A DNA stretch of 64,000 bases from Acidobacteriota bacterium (GCA_008363385.1 RHKY01000017.1:1-64000); one strand, 5' to 3'; shown: positions 1 through 9,400, counted from the stretch's first letter. Numbers and translations: made by a program. The notes: generated by a model not told the origin, from the letters alone.

Positions 1-534
1 CCGCGAGCGTGGCGGCGGCCCCGGGCGCGGCGCCCGCCTCGAGCGGCGAGGCGCCCCCCTCCGGGCTCCCGAGGAGGAGGACCGCGCCCCTCGCTCCGGC
101 CCCCAGCCGCCGGATCGCCTCCGGCTCGCCGGCGCCCGCGTAGAGGAGCGGGGCCTCGAGCCGGCCGGGAGTCGGGGGCGAGAAGGGGAGCGCCGCCACG
201 CCGAGGCCGGGGCCCTCGGGCGGCACGACGTCGGCCGAGGCCCCGCCGGGCAGCCAGAGCGCGGGGAGCTCGTACGGCTCGACGGCGACGTCCAGGCCGA
301 GGCCCCGCAGCTTCGCCGCGGCCCACTCGACGGACCGCTCGCAGGCCTCCGACCCGGTCACCCGCGCCCCGATCCCCTCCGTCAGCTCGCGGAGGTCCCG
401 CGCGAGAGCCTCCGAGGCGAGCGCCCGCTCCGAGAGGCGCCGCGCCGCCAGGGCCTCCGGGGCCTCCCGAGGGCAGGCGGCCAGCGCGGCGAGGAGGAGG
501 CCCCCGAGGAGGCCCCCCGCCCGCCGCCGCGTGC
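1..534 (-). CDS. M28-family metallopeptidase, N-terminal part (runs off the left edge)
   Basis: The minus strand is open from about 534 to the window edge. The frame opens with an Arg-rich stretch and a hydrophobic segment ending in LAALAAC, a lipobox, so the product is probably a lipoprotein. Then follow ELTEGIGARVTGSEACE and a segment on a ‘GLGLDVAVEPYELPALW’ theme, typical of the region before the catalytic domain of M28 aminopeptidases. The zinc ligands would lie outside the window. No ATG, GTG or TTG is visible in this frame. A GTG overlapping the uridine kinase stop is one frame off and is separated from it by a run of six G, so an indel or an unusual start is possible. Family assignment is by recall of N-terminal motifs only. 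Confidence 0.55.
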
Positions 535-536
535 GC

Positions 537-1154
537 TCACGGATGGAGGAGCTTCTCCAGCCGGGCGAAGAGGAACTCCAGCGCCACGACGTTCTCGCCC
601 CCCTCGGGGATGATCAGGTCCGCCCAGCGCTTCGACGGCTCGACGAACTCCAGGTGCATCGGGCGCACCGTCGACTCGTACTGCTCGAGCACGCTCGTCA
701 GGGACCGGCCGCGCTCGGCGGTGTCCCTCCGGATCCGCCGGATCAGCCGGACGTCGGCGTCGGTGTCGACGAAGATCTTCACGTCGAACAGCTGGCGCAG
801 CGCCGGCTCGACGAAGATCAGGATCCCGTCGACGAGGATGACGCGCCGCGGCTCGACTCGCTGCGGCTCGGGGGCCCGCCGGTGGGTCTTGAAGTCGTAG
901 ACGGGCGCTTCGACGGCCCGCCCGGCCTTCAGCGCCGCGAGGTGGCCGACGAGGAGCTCGGTCTGGAGCGAGTCGGGGTGGTCGAAGTTCCGGTGGTCCA
1001 GGACGTCGAGCGGCAGGTCCGCCCAGTCGCGGTAGTACCAGTCGTGGGAGAGGATCGCGATCCGGTCCGCGCCGATCCTCCGGACGATGGCGTGCGCGAC
1101 GGTCGTCTTGCCCGAGCCGGTCCCCCCGGCCACCCCGATGACGGTCGGCGTCAC
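537..1154 (-). CDS. udk: uridine kinase
   Basis: This 205-residue protein phosphorylates uridine and cytidine in pyrimidine salvage and acts in the cytosol. The P-loop GGTGSGKT sits at residues 10-17. It is followed by the family-typical SHDWYYRD segment (about 36-43), NFDHPDSL (about 56-63) and the DGILIF strand near the middle, all in the order seen in uridine kinases. The length matches the family (about 200-215 residues). The start ATG lies 4 nt after the stop of the upstream TPR-protein gene, so the two are probably co-transcribed. The peptidase gene follows directly downstream. The assignment is firm; a distant phosphoribulokinase-like role is less likely because the length and motif order are those of Udk. 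Confidence 0.93.
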   Translation of the reverse strand: MTPTVIGVAGGTGSGKTTVAHAIVRRIGADRIAILSHDWYYRDWADLPLDVLDHRNFDHPDSLQTELLVGHLAALKAGRAVEAPVYDFKTHRRAPEPQRVEPRRVILVDGILIFVEPALRQLFDVKIFVDTDADVRLIRRIRRDTAERGRSLTSVLEQYESTVRPMHLEFVEPSKRWADLIIPEGGENVVALEFLFARLEKLLHP

Positions 1155-1158
1155 GGCG

Positions 1159-2100
1159 TCACTTGAAGGCGTCGAGCATCTCCTTGGCGGTCCCCGCGTC
1201 CTTGCCCTGCGGGGCCAGCTTGAGGTACTCGTTCAGGTGCTTCTTCATGTCGGGGATCTTGTTCAGGTTCACGCAGGCCATCCCGAGGAGGAAGTGCGCC
1301 TCCGCGTAGTCGGGCTTGACCTCCAGCGTCTTCCTCAGGATCGGCTCGGCCCCCTTGAAGTCCCCCTTGTTGTACAGCTCGACCGCCTGGTTGTAGAGCA
1401 CCTCGGGCTGGTCGGGGTTGGCGGCGGAGAACCTCTTCTCGTACTCGGCCGTCTTCTCCTTGTTCCCGAGCCCGCGGTACGCCTGCGCGAGGATGCCCAG
1501 GAGCGACGGGTTGTCGGGCTCCATCGCCAGCGCCTTCTCGCCGTACTCGACGGTCTTGGCCCAGTCCTTCCGGCTCGCCGCGACCTTGGCGGCCAGGTCG
1601 TAGGCGATCGCCTTGTCCGGCCCGAGGCCGATCGCCTCCTCGGCCTTGGCCATGGCGGCGTCCTTGTCCTCGGCCTTGAACTTGTCGACGGCCTCGTTGA
1701 AGGCGGCCGTGAACGGGTCGACGACCTGCTTGACGAGCCCCTTCTCGACCGCCTGCTCCTGCGTCAGGAGCTGGACGTCGAGGGTCTCGGTCTGCCCGAT
1801 CGGGACCTTCTTGTCCTGCTCCATCGGGATGTACCCGGCCTTCTCGAACTTGTAGCGGTACGGGACGGTGGCGTCGTTCAGGATCGTCCCCCACCGGCCG
1901 TCGGCGTCGGTCGTCAGCTCGATCTTGAAGTTGGTGATCCGCGCCGTCGTCACCGTGATCTTGACGCCCTCGAGCGGCTGGCCCTTCCCGTCCCGGACGG
2001 TCCCGATGATCCGGCCCTGCTGGCCGGCCAGGAGGGCCGCGGCCGGGACGAGGAGAAGGGAGAGCGCGAGAGCGAGGACGAGGGGTCGGGGTCGGGTCAT
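1159..2100 (-). CDS. secreted carboxypeptidase-regulatory-like / TPR protein
   Basis: The 313-residue product begins with a clear signal peptide (hydrophobic residues 6-25, Ala-rich end). Residues about 28-112 form a carboxypeptidase regulatory-like beta domain (GRIIGTVRDGKGQPLEGVKI). The rest is alpha-helical with at least three TPR units (for example EKALAMEPDNPSLLGILAQA and RKTLEVKPDYAEAHFLLGMA). It is probably periplasmic and a protein-interaction factor; no enzyme motif is visible. An SD (GGAGG) lies 7 nt before the ATG. It is followed by udk after 4 nt, and lies downstream of the GC-rich hairpin that ends the large propeller gene. This domain pairing is common in Acidobacteriota, which is family knowledge rather than something shown here. 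Confidence 0.8.
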   Translation of the reverse strand: MTRPRPLVLALALSLLLVPAAALLAGQQGRIIGTVRDGKGQPLEGVKITVTTARITNFKIELTTDADGRWGTILNDATVPYRYKFEKAGYIPMEQDKKVPIGQTETLDVQLLTQEQAVEKGLVKQVVDPFTAAFNEAVDKFKAEDKDAAMAKAEEAIGLGPDKAIAYDLAAKVAASRKDWAKTVEYGEKALAMEPDNPSLLGILAQAYRGLGNKEKTAEYEKRFSAANPDQPEVLYNQAVELYNKGDFKGAEPILRKTLEVKPDYAEAHFLLGMACVNLNKIPDMKKHLNEYLKLAPQGKDAGTAKEMLDAFK

Positions 2101-2220
2101 CTCGATGCCTCCATCGGGCGGCGATGCACCGCTCGTGCCGATTCTAGGGGCGTCGGGCGGCTCCCGCAGAGGTCGGAGGCGCGGCGGGGCCGGAAACCTC
2201 CTTCACGAGAGAGGATCTCA

Positions 2221-2256
2221 GGACGGGCGGCCCGCCGCGCGGCGGGCCGCCCGTCC
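2221..2256. terminator. perfect GC-rich palindrome, probable terminator
   Basis: A 36-nt perfect palindrome (arms GGACGGGCGGCCCGCC and its complement around CGCG) starts 12 nt past the stop of the minus-strand propeller gene. It has no U-tract, so it would be a GC-hairpin type terminator or an mRNA 3' end stabiliser. Part of the same sequence (GCGGGCCGCCCGTCC) recurs in a second palindrome at 16280-16315. Confidence 0.6.
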
Positions 2257-2267
2257 GGGAGTGGGCC

Positions 2268-5200
2268 TCAACGGACGCCGGTCATCGGGACGTACGAGCC
2301 GTCGGAGGTCCGCTCGCCCGGGTTGGCGCCGTCGTTGAGGATCCCGTAGGCGACGAAGTCCGAGGAGCCCGCCTCGGGCCGGACCCGGACGTACCCCGAC
2401 GAGAGGCCCGAGGGCTCGAGGACCTTCCCGATCTGCTCCCACTGGCCGGGCGAGAGGGTGAGGCGCTCGGTTCGCACCGGGGCCGACCCGTCCCCCCCGG
2501 CCGAGTCGAAGACCTCGACGAGATAGGTCACCGGGCCACCCGATTTCCGTGCGTCGGCCACGGCCAGGTTCGAGCGCGTCCCGGAGTTCTGGACGAGGCC
2601 GTAGACCCAGGCCTCGGTCTTCGCGCGGGAGGACGGCCCGAGGGCGGGGTAGGAGAGGCCGAACGTCCCGCCGACGACCGCGTCGGGGTTCGGGTTGAAG
2701 GTCCGCGCCAGCGCCACGGCGCCGGAGACCCGGAGCGTCCCGCCCTGGTTCACGTTCCCGGGCGCGAGCGGGAGCTTCAGCTCGTCCCTGAGGAACGTGA
2801 TGGCGTCCTCGCGGCGCAGCTGCCGGCCCGGCCCGAGGCTCACGGTCGTCGTCCCGCCGGTCCCGCCGCCCAGCCGCGCCGACGGGACGTACGTCAGCGT
2901 CACGGTCGCGGTCGAGGAGGACGGGTTGGCCAGGACCAGCTCGGTCGTGTAGAGGATCCCGGACGAGTCGACGCGGAGGACGATCGGCACGAGGCCGTCG
3001 GCGGCCTCCGAGGAGGGGACGACGAAGCTGCCGTCCGAGGTCCCGCCGCCGGTGGAGGGGCCGTCGTTGACGACCCCGTAGGCCGTGAAGCCGTGCGAGT
3101 TCCCGCCGGTCTTGGTGACGACGGCGTATCCGTTCTTCACGCTCCCCAGGACGGAGCCGAGCTGCTTCCACTCCCCCGGGCCGAGGCTGAACGTCGCCGG
3201 GGGGCCCGAGGCCGCCCCGGTCTCGCCGTCGTAGACCTGCACGGAGAAGCTCGCCGCCGATCCCGGCGTGCCGCCGGACGGCGGGGGGACGTCCTCGACC
3301 GCCAGGTTGGAGCGGTAGGCCGTGTCCTCCCGGAGGCCGTAGATGGCGACGGAGCCGGTCGCGGCCGAGGCGGCGTTCACGCTGGCCGAGAAGAGGCCGA
3401 AGCTCCCGCCCACCGTCGTGTTCGGGTTGGGCGTGGAGGTCCTCGAGCCCGCGAAGACGAGGCCCGGGTCGGAGACGTCCTCGAACGTGACGCGCAGGGT
3501 CCCGACCATCGCCGGGCCGCTTTCGGGGAGCGCGTAGCCGCCGTCGCGCAGCGTGCCGATCACGTCGCCGAAGCGCAGCTCGCGCCCGGCGCCGACGGCC
3601 TCGCCCAGGCGCGGGCCGCCCGCGCCCGGCGTCCCCGGGGCGGGCGTGTAGACGAGGGAGACCCGGGAGGCCGCGGGGTTCCGGTTGACGAGGACGAGGT
3701 CCGATGTGAAGTGCGCGGGCGCGACGCCGAAGACGTCCAGGACGACCGGGAGCTGGAGCGTCACGGGGTTGGCGACGCCGGCCAGGACCGAGACCGAGCG
3801 CGTCTTCGTCGTCGAGCCGGCGGCGTTCGACGCCGTCAGCCGCACCGTGTAGGTGCCGGCCTGGGCGAAGGCGTGGCGCGGGCTGGCCTCGGTCGACGGG
3901 GCGGTACCGTCGCCGAAGTCCCAGGACCAGCTCGTCGGCTCGCCCGCCGAGAGGTCCCGGAAGCGGACGCTCTGCCCGGGCGCCGGGGGCTCGGGCGAGA
4001 ACGAGAAGTCCGCGTTCGGCGGGACCCCCGGAGAGCCGGAGGCCGGGATCCGGAAGACGCCCCGGCCGTACGTGGAGGCCCAGAGGTCGCCCGTGACGGG
4101 GTGGAACTTGACCTCGTTGACGGCCGCGTTCGGGAGGCCCTGGCTGAAGGAGGTCCAGGTGACGCCGCCGTTGGTGGAGCGGAAGACGCCGACGTCGGTG
4201 CCGACGAAGAGGCCCGCCGGGTCGGAGGGGTCCACGGCGATCGAGAGGGCGGGGGTGTCGGGGAGGTTGGACGAGATGTTCGTGAAGGTCTTCCCGCCGT
4301 CGACGGTCTTCCAGACGTGCTTGGCCGGCAGCGAGCCGGTGAAGCCGCCGAGGGTGACGTAGGCCGCCGTCCCGTCGGCGGAGGCCAGCTCGATGTCGGT
4401 CACGATCGCGTTCGGGATGCCGGAAGCGGCGTTGCAGCTCTTGAACGTGGCGCCGCCGTCCTGGGAGAAGAGGACCTCGCGCGTCGTCCCGGCCCAGATC
4501 ACCGTGCTCCCGTCCCCGGCGACGGCCAGGGCGTAGATCCGTCCGGCGTTGGAGGCGGCCGGGGTGGCGGACCGGGCGACCCACTTGTCGCGCTGGTAGC
4601 CGAAGAAGTCGTTCGACCAGACCCGGTTCGTCCCGAAGAAGACGCGGGTCGGCACGGTCGGGGACGCCACGCAGGGCGGGTAGAAGGCGATCGGGTCGGA
4701 CGTCAGCGCCGTCGTCGGCTGGACGAACCGGAACGTCTCCCCCTTGTTCGTCGAGTAGTTGAGGTAGTCGTAGTAATAGGTGTTCAGGACGTAGTTGGGG
4801 TCGTCCTGGCGGATCAGGTTGAAGCCGCCGTCCCCGCCGGTCCGGTCGGTCCAGACGAGCGAGCCCGTGAACCGCTGGTTGCCGTTGTCCTGCGTCCCGC
4901 CCATGGCGAACTCGGGGTCGGCCGGGGCGAGCGCCACGCCGTTGAACTGGGCGAGGTTCAGCGTCTCGTTCAGGTTGTCGAAGTTCGTGCCGCCGTCGGT
5001 GGTCCGCTGCATCCCCCCGTCGTTCCCGATCCAGACGGTGTCCGGGGCCGACGGGTGGATGGCCAGGGCGTGCTGGTCCGGGTGGACGACGCTCCCCGAC
5101 CCGTAGACGTCCGTCAGGCGGAACCAGGTCACCCCGGCGTCGGTCGACTTGAAGAGGTCGATCGTCCCGGCGTAGACGACCTCGGGGCGCGTGGGGCTGG

Positions 5201-6455
5201 GCAGGATCACGTGGTCGTACGAGCACTGGTTCAGCCCGCCGCCCGAGGGGCACATCGCCGAGTGGACGCCGACCTTCTGCCAGCTCCCGCCGGCGTCGGT
5301 CGAGCGGAAGATCCCCCCGCCCGAGTGGGTGTCCGCGGTGTCCAGGACCGAGGCGTAGACCGTGACCGGGGAGGTCCGGGTCAGCCCCAGCTTGATGTTC
5401 CCGGTCTGGGCGGCGAAGGTGGCGCCCGTGGTCGTCGAGACCAGCGACGGCGTGAAGGTCTGCCCGAAGTCCGTGGAGCGGTAGACGCCCGCGGGGTCGG
5501 GGCAGCCGGAGCAGCCGTTCGAGACGCCGAAGGCCGCGAAGACCCCCTCGGGGTTGTTCGGGTCGCGCTGCAGGTCGCTGACGGCGTGCGCGAAGGTCTT
5601 CGTGAACGTCACGCCGCCGTCCGTGGACCGGTAGAGGCCGCCGACGCGCCCCTTGTTCTGGGCCACGTCGTGCCAGACGTAGACGCCGACGAGGACCCGG
5701 AGCGGGTCCTGCGGGTGGACGACGACGCGCGAGAGGATCGCGTTCGTCGGGAGCTGGCCCTCGCGGTCGACGCGGACCCACGAGTCGCCGCCGTCGACCG
5801 ACTTGAGGAGGCCGGCCCCGAGGTAGATCCCCTCCGAGGTGGAGGGGCCGAACTCGAGGTCCGCGCTGTCCACCTCGCCGGTGGCGGCGTAGACGATCGA
5901 GGGGTTCGACGGGGCGTAGGCGATGTCGCTCGAGGCCAGCGCCGGGGCCGAGTCGGAGACCGGCCGCCAGTGGAGGCCCGCGTCCGTCGTCTTCCAGATC
6001 CCCCCGGTCGCCCCCCCGATCAGGACCGTCTTCGGGTCGTTCGGGTGGATCGTGACGGCGGTGACGCGCCCGGCCACGTTCCCGAAGCCGCCCTTGGAGA
6101 CCATCGGCAGCGGCCCGACCGACTGCCAGACCGTGCCGCCGAAGGAGTGCGTCGAAGGGACCGAGGGGCCCGCGGCCGAACGGGAGAAGGTCCCGGCCGG
6201 CGAGGGGGTCATCGACGGGTCGAGCGGGACCTCGCAGGCCTGCTCGAGCGCCCGCAGCCGGTTCTCGGAGAGGACCCGCCCCTCGGCGTCGGCGCGCAGG
6301 AGCGCGTTGTGCCGCGCCCTCAGGCGCGGGAGGTCGCGGACCTTGGGGGGGCGGCCTCCCTCCTCGGGCTCGGCGGCCGGGGCGGAGGGGGCTCCGGCGA
6401 GGAGGGCGACCGGGAGGGCGGCGAGAAGGGCGAGGCGAGAAAGCTCCGTGAACAT
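2268..6455 (-). CDS. large secreted VPS10/sortilin-like propeller protein with PKD domain
   Basis: The 1395-residue product starts at the ATG preceded by GGAGG and has a signal peptide (residues 1-28, ending SAPAAE). From about residue 110 to 800 it carries many Asp-box-type repeats (GGIWKTTDAGLHW, GLYRSTDGGVTF, GIFRSTDAGGSW, GVFRSTNGGVTW), the signature of sortilin/BNR beta-propellers, probably two. A PKD domain follows (about 810-895, WSWDFGDGTA). The C-terminal 490 residues are two copies of a domain of about 245 residues, each ending in a GF/FVAYGxxNDG..TSDGSxV motif. It is probably extracellular and binds glycan or protein. No catalytic residues can be named. Earlier in-frame starts lie before the signal peptide and were rejected. 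Confidence 0.8.
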   Translation of the reverse strand: MFTELSRLALLAALPVALLAGAPSAPAAEPEEGGRPPKVRDLPRLRARHNALLRADAEGRVLSENRLRALEQACEVPLDPSMTPSPAGTFSRSAAGPSVPSTHSFGGTVWQSVGPLPMVSKGGFGNVAGRVTAVTIHPNDPKTVLIGGATGGIWKTTDAGLHWRPVSDSAPALASSDIAYAPSNPSIVYAATGEVDSADLEFGPSTSEGIYLGAGLLKSVDGGDSWVRVDREGQLPTNAILSRVVVHPQDPLRVLVGVYVWHDVAQNKGRVGGLYRSTDGGVTFTKTFAHAVSDLQRDPNNPEGVFAAFGVSNGCSGCPDPAGVYRSTDFGQTFTPSLVSTTTGATFAAQTGNIKLGLTRTSPVTVYASVLDTADTHSGGGIFRSTDAGGSWQKVGVHSAMCPSGGGLNQCSYDHVILPSPTRPEVVYAGTIDLFKSTDAGVTWFRLTDVYGSGSVVHPDQHALAIHPSAPDTVWIGNDGGMQRTTDGGTNFDNLNETLNLAQFNGVALAPADPEFAMGGTQDNGNQRFTGSLVWTDRTGGDGGFNLIRQDDPNYVLNTYYYDYLNYSTNKGETFRFVQPTTALTSDPIAFYPPCVASPTVPTRVFFGTNRVWSNDFFGYQRDKWVARSATPAASNAGRIYALAVAGDGSTVIWAGTTREVLFSQDGGATFKSCNAASGIPNAIVTDIELASADGTAAYVTLGGFTGSLPAKHVWKTVDGGKTFTNISSNLPDTPALSIAVDPSDPAGLFVGTDVGVFRSTNGGVTWTSFSQGLPNAAVNEVKFHPVTGDLWASTYGRGVFRIPASGSPGVPPNADFSFSPEPPAPGQSVRFRDLSAGEPTSWSWDFGDGTAPSTEASPRHAFAQAGTYTVRLTASNAAGSTTKTRSVSVLAGVANPVTLQLPVVLDVFGVAPAHFTSDLVLVNRNPAASRVSLVYTPAPGTPGAGGPRLGEAVGAGRELRFGDVIGTLRDGGYALPESGPAMVGTLRVTFEDVSDPGLVFAGSRTSTPNPNTTVGGSFGLFSASVNAASAATGSVAIYGLREDTAYRSNLAVEDVPPPSGGTPGSAASFSVQVYDGETGAASGPPATFSLGPGEWKQLGSVLGSVKNGYAVVTKTGGNSHGFTAYGVVNDGPSTGGGTSDGSFVVPSSEAADGLVPIVLRVDSSGILYTTELVLANPSSSTATVTLTYVPSARLGGGTGGTTTVSLGPGRQLRREDAITFLRDELKLPLAPGNVNQGGTLRVSGAVALARTFNPNPDAVVGGTFGLSYPALGPSSRAKTEAWVYGLVQNSGTRSNLAVADARKSGGPVTYLVEVFDSAGGDGSAPVRTERLTLSPGQWEQIGKVLEPSGLSSGYVRVRPEAGSSDFVAYGILNDGANPGERTSDGSYVPMTGVR

Positions 6456-6513
6456 GGGACCTCCGAACCCTCTAGGATAGATCAAGCGCCTTCCGCGATC
6501 GGCGTTTTCTTCA

Positions 6514-6519
6514 TAGACT
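6514..6519 (+). promoter_or_regulatory. -10 box of a probably leaderless promoter
   Basis: TAGACT ends 6 nt before the GTG start at 6526, so transcription would begin at or next to the start codon. No Shine-Dalgarno sequence is present. A weak -35 (TTCCGC, 6491-6496) sits 17 nt upstream. The region is the 70-nt divergent space between the propeller gene and this gene. Confidence 0.45.
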
Positions 6520-6525
6520 GCCGGC

Positions 6526-7185
6526 GTGTTCGGCCTCTTCCGCCGCAGCCGCGGCGCCCCGGACGCGCCGGCGACGCTGCCCGAAGGGACGGGCGGGCCC
6601 GGAGGCCCCCGGCCCACGGTCGCCGTCTTCCCCTTCTCCCGCGGCCCCGGGGTCTCTTCGGTGCGGCCGGGGGAGAGCCCCCCCGGGCGGGACCTCGACT
6701 CGGCGGTCGCCCTGGTCCTGGCCGGGCGGTTCGCCGGGGCCGCCGACCTTTCGGCCGGCGACGTCCTCCTCCTTCCCGCCGCCGAGGCCCGGCTCGTCTC
6801 CGTCGGGCCCGACCCCGGTCTCCTCCTCCTGTCGCGCGGGGAGGGCCTCGCGAGCGAGGCGCTTGTCCGCGTCGGACGCGACGGGCCGTCGGGGACGCCG
6901 GTCCCCGGCGTGACCGGCGCGCGCTTCCTCCTCCGTTCGGCCGGGAGGAGCGTCCTCCGACTGGGGCCGCCGCCGGGGGCGCGCTGGGTCGTCTCCGGCC
7001 TCCGGTCCTTCGCGGTCTTCGCGGGGAAGCTCGAGGTGATGGAGGGGGACGGGGGGATCGCCGTGCGCGCGGGGCAGGTCGCGTTCGTGGACGGTGCCGG
7101 CGCCCCGCTCCACCTGCTTGCGGGCGGGGACTCGGCCCTGGCGATCGGCCTCGGCGGGCCGGACGTCTCGGTGACGCTGGCGTAG
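6526..7185 (+). CDS. hypothetical protein, beta-rich
   Basis: The 219-residue product is not recognised with confidence. It opens MFGLFRRSRG, has a Pro/Gly-rich linker to about residue 35, then alternating hydrophobic strands and turns (AADLSAGDVLLLPAAEARLV, KLEVMEGDGGIAVRAGQVAF) that resemble a jelly-roll or cupin-like fold. No metal-binding His cluster is visible, so an enzymatic cupin is unlikely. I prefer this strand over the antisense frames because the residue pattern is protein-like and a -10 box precedes the start. It is divergent from the propeller gene and convergent with the Nudix gene. There is no signal peptide. Confidence 0.5.
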   Translation: MFGLFRRSRGAPDAPATLPEGTGGPGGPRPTVAVFPFSRGPGVSSVRPGESPPGRDLDSAVALVLAGRFAGAADLSAGDVLLLPAAEARLVSVGPDPGLLLLSRGEGLASEALVRVGRDGPSGTPVPGVTGARFLLRSAGRSVLRLGPPPGARWVVSGLRSFAVFAGKLEVMEGDGGIAVRAGQVAFVDGAGAPLHLLAGGDSALAIGLGGPDVSVTLA

Positions 7186-7203
7186 CCCCGGCAGGCCCCG
7201 GCG

Positions 7204-7725
7204 TCAGCAGGGCGGCGGGAAGCGGCGGCCGAAGAGGCGCGAGAGCGCGTCCGCCGTGGAGCGGAAGGCCAGGGGAAGCCGCTCGACGCCGTCGGCGTCG
7301 AACCAGCCGACCTGGAGCGTCTCGTCGGCCGCGAACGGCTCGGGGCTCCCGGGGATGAGGCGGGCGCGGAAGGCCGCCACGACGACCGGACGCCCGGGAT
7401 AGGAGAAGAGCCCGAGGAGCTCCTCGATCTCGGCGAGCGCCCCGCACTCCTCCCGCGTCTCGCGCAGCGCGGCCTCCTCCACCGTCTCGCCCCGGTCGAC
7501 GTGCCCTCCCGGGAAGACCCATCTCCCGTGGCCCGGCTCGATGGCCCTCTGGACGAGGAGGACGCGCCCGTCCCGGACGACGAGGCAGCCGGCGGCCAGC
7601 TTCGGGTCGAGCCAGTGGACCGTCCCGCACGAGGGGCAGGTGGGGACGCTCCGCCGCGAGGCCCCCTGCGGGCGGTCGGCGAGCTCGGTGGCGCACCGCG
7701 AGCAGAAGGTGGGGCGTCCGTCCAT
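7204..7725 (-). CDS. Nudix hydrolase with N-terminal zinc ribbon (NudC-like)
   Basis: In the 173-residue product, residues 8, 11, 30 and 33 are four Cys forming a zinc ribbon (CSRC and CPSC). The Nudix box follows at about 73-95 ([20 protein letters not shown] plus EC), with the GX5EX7REUXEE pattern intact, so it should hydrolyse a nucleoside diphosphate-linked substrate. The ribbon and size recall NADH pyrophosphatase or the shorter zinc-ribbon Nudix proteins, but it lacks the N-terminal NudC domain, so the substrate is open. The start lies 9 nt after the stop of the oxidoreductase gene, suggesting one transcript. Confidence 0.85.
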   Translation of the reverse strand: MDGRPTFCSRCATELADRPQGASRRSVPTCPSCGTVHWLDPKLAAGCLVVRDGRVLLVQRAIEPGHGRWVFPGGHVDRGETVEEAALRETREECGALAEIEELLGLFSYPGRPVVVAAFRARLIPGSPEPFAADETLQVGWFDADGVERLPLAFRSTADALSRLFGRRFPPPC

Positions 7726-7734
7726 TCCCGGAGA

Positions 7735-9252
7735 CTAGCGCGCGCCGGTCCGGATCCGTCCGTTTCCGCCGACCGTCACCGCCCCCAGCCGCTCGGCGGC
7801 GAGGAGGCCGGAGAGCGCCACCGAGAGCGTCCCGGGGCCCGGGAAGACCGTGTCCCCCGCGACCTGGAAGCCCGGGAGGCCCAGCGTGGGGTCGGGCGCG
7901 AGGAGGCCCGAGCGCGCGAGCGAGAGCGGCAGGCCGCCGACGGAGGCCCGCCGGACGAAGCGCCGGAACGTCCGCGGCGTCCCCAGGTCCTCCCAGGCGA
8001 TGGCCCCCGACAGTCCGGGGGTCTCGGCCAGGAGCGGCGCGAGCATCCTCTCGCGGACGGCCGCCTTGGCCGCCCGGTACTCCTCGCCCCTGAGCGCCTC
8101 CCACCGCTGGGGACGGGTGTGCGTGGAGAGGGAGACCGTCTGGCCGCCCGGCGGCGCCACCGGGTCCCCGGGGGGCGAGTAGGAGACGAAGACGGAGTTC
8201 CCGTCCCCGGGCGGGAGGCCCGGGTCGCGCAGGACGAGCCGGTGGAGCTTCGCCCGGTCCTCGTGCACGACGCGGGAGAGCCCGAGGTTCAGGACGACCG
8301 CTCCCCATCCCGCTTCCGAACGCCGTCCCGCCCGGACGGCGGCGGAGGCGGCCTCGGGGTCCTCTCGCAGGAGGCCGGGGAGCTCCTGGAGCGGGAGCGC
8401 CGCGACGACGGCCTTCGCGCGGACCTCCTCGCCCGAGGCCGTCCGCGCTGCCCACCCTCCGCCGTGGCGGCGCAGGGAGCGGACCGCCGTCCGGTAGCGG
8501 ACCTCGGCCCCGGCGTCCCGCGCGGCGCCCTCGAGCGCCGTGGCGAGCGAGCGCATCCCGCCGCGCGGGCGGGAGACGCCGCGGCGGAAGAGGTCGATCC
8601 CGAGGGCGCCGCTCCACCAGGGGGCCACGTCGGCGGGGGACTGGACGGTGATCCGGAGGGAGAGGTCGAGGATCTGGGCGAAGAGGGAGGTGCGGGGCGC
8701 CCGCTCGGCCCGCGCCACGTCCGAGACGGTGCTCGCCGCCGTCGGCAGGAGCCGCAGGAGCGGCGCGCCGAGGAGGCGCCGCGCCGAGAGGAGGTCCCCG
8801 GGCGTGGCGAGCGGCAGGCGCGGCAGGCGGCGGGTGACCTCCCAGAGGGCGTCGGCGTCGCGGCGGACCCGTTCGAAGAAGGGCCCGGCCCCCGGGAGGG
8901 CGCGGCGGACCTCGGCGGCGAAGGCCTCCGGGTCCCTCCCGAGGAAGAGCGCCTCCCCCCCGACCTCGACCGAGACGCCGGCCACCGGGTCGGCCGTCAG
9001 GGCGCCCCCGGGCCGGATGCCGAGGGCCTCGAGGATCCGGGCGAAGGGCCCGCCGGGCTCCAGCCCGATCAGCGTCGTCGCCCCGGCGTCGAGCGTGAAG
9101 CCCGACTTCTCGTACCAGGAGGCGCTCCCGCCGGGCTTGTCGTGCCCCTCCAGGAGGAGGACCCCCCGTCCCGAGCGGGCCAGGAGGCCCGCGGCGACGA
9201 GCCCCGCGACCCCCGCGCCGACGACCAGGACGTCCGGACGGTCCCCGCTCAC
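7735..9252 (-). CDS. FAD-dependent phytoene desaturase / CrtISO-type oxidoreductase
   Basis: The product has 505 residues if translation starts at GTG 9252. The dinucleotide-binding fingerprint is at the N-terminus (DVLVVGAGVAGLVAAGLLAR, with GxGxxG at residues 12-17), followed by the acidic end of the second strand (LLLEGHDKPGG) and the GGSASWYEKSGFTLDAGATT region typical of the carotenoid desaturase, isomerase and retinol saturase family. The C-terminal motif QVAGDTVFPGPGTLSVALSG is the FAD-binding end of the same family. No phytoene synthase is nearby, so carotenoid, retinoid or another polyene remains open. The frame extends upstream of the chosen GTG without protein-like sequence. The only ribosome signal is a weak GGGA. 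Confidence 0.8.
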   Translation of the reverse strand: MSGDRPDVLVVGAGVAGLVAAGLLARSGRGVLLLEGHDKPGGSASWYEKSGFTLDAGATTLIGLEPGGPFARILEALGIRPGGALTADPVAGVSVEVGGEALFLGRDPEAFAAEVRRALPGAGPFFERVRRDADALWEVTRRLPRLPLATPGDLLSARRLLGAPLLRLLPTAASTVSDVARAERAPRTSLFAQILDLSLRITVQSPADVAPWWSGALGIDLFRRGVSRPRGGMRSLATALEGAARDAGAEVRYRTAVRSLRRHGGGWAARTASGEEVRAKAVVAALPLQELPGLLREDPEAASAAVRAGRRSEAGWGAVVLNLGLSRVVHEDRAKLHRLVLRDPGLPPGDGNSVFVSYSPPGDPVAPPGGQTVSLSTHTRPQRWEALRGEEYRAAKAAVRERMLAPLLAETPGLSGAIAWEDLGTPRTFRRFVRRASVGGLPLSLARSGLLAPDPTLGLPGFQVAGDTVFPGPGTLSVALSGLLAAERLGAVTVGGNGRIRTGAR

Positions 9253-9400
9253 GGTCCCGCTACGCCCCGGCCGCCCCGGCCGGTTTCCGGCCCCCGTGGA
9301 CAGGGTCTCCTTGACGGGTGCCGGGGCGGCGAAGAGAATCCGTCGCTCGTCGGCTCCGGAGCGCCGGCCACGGCCCCCGACGCCCCGGGAGGATTTGCCT

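Noticed and set aside
1087-2349. Plus-strand frame opposite the TPR gene
   Set aside because: Leu/Val/Arg-rich shadow with no protein-like pattern; the minus strand has signal peptide and TPR motifs.
3093-7358. Very long plus-strand frame opposite the propeller gene
   Set aside because: Arg/Gly/Asp-rich shadow of a high-GC gene; the minus strand has signal peptide, Asp boxes and PKD motif.
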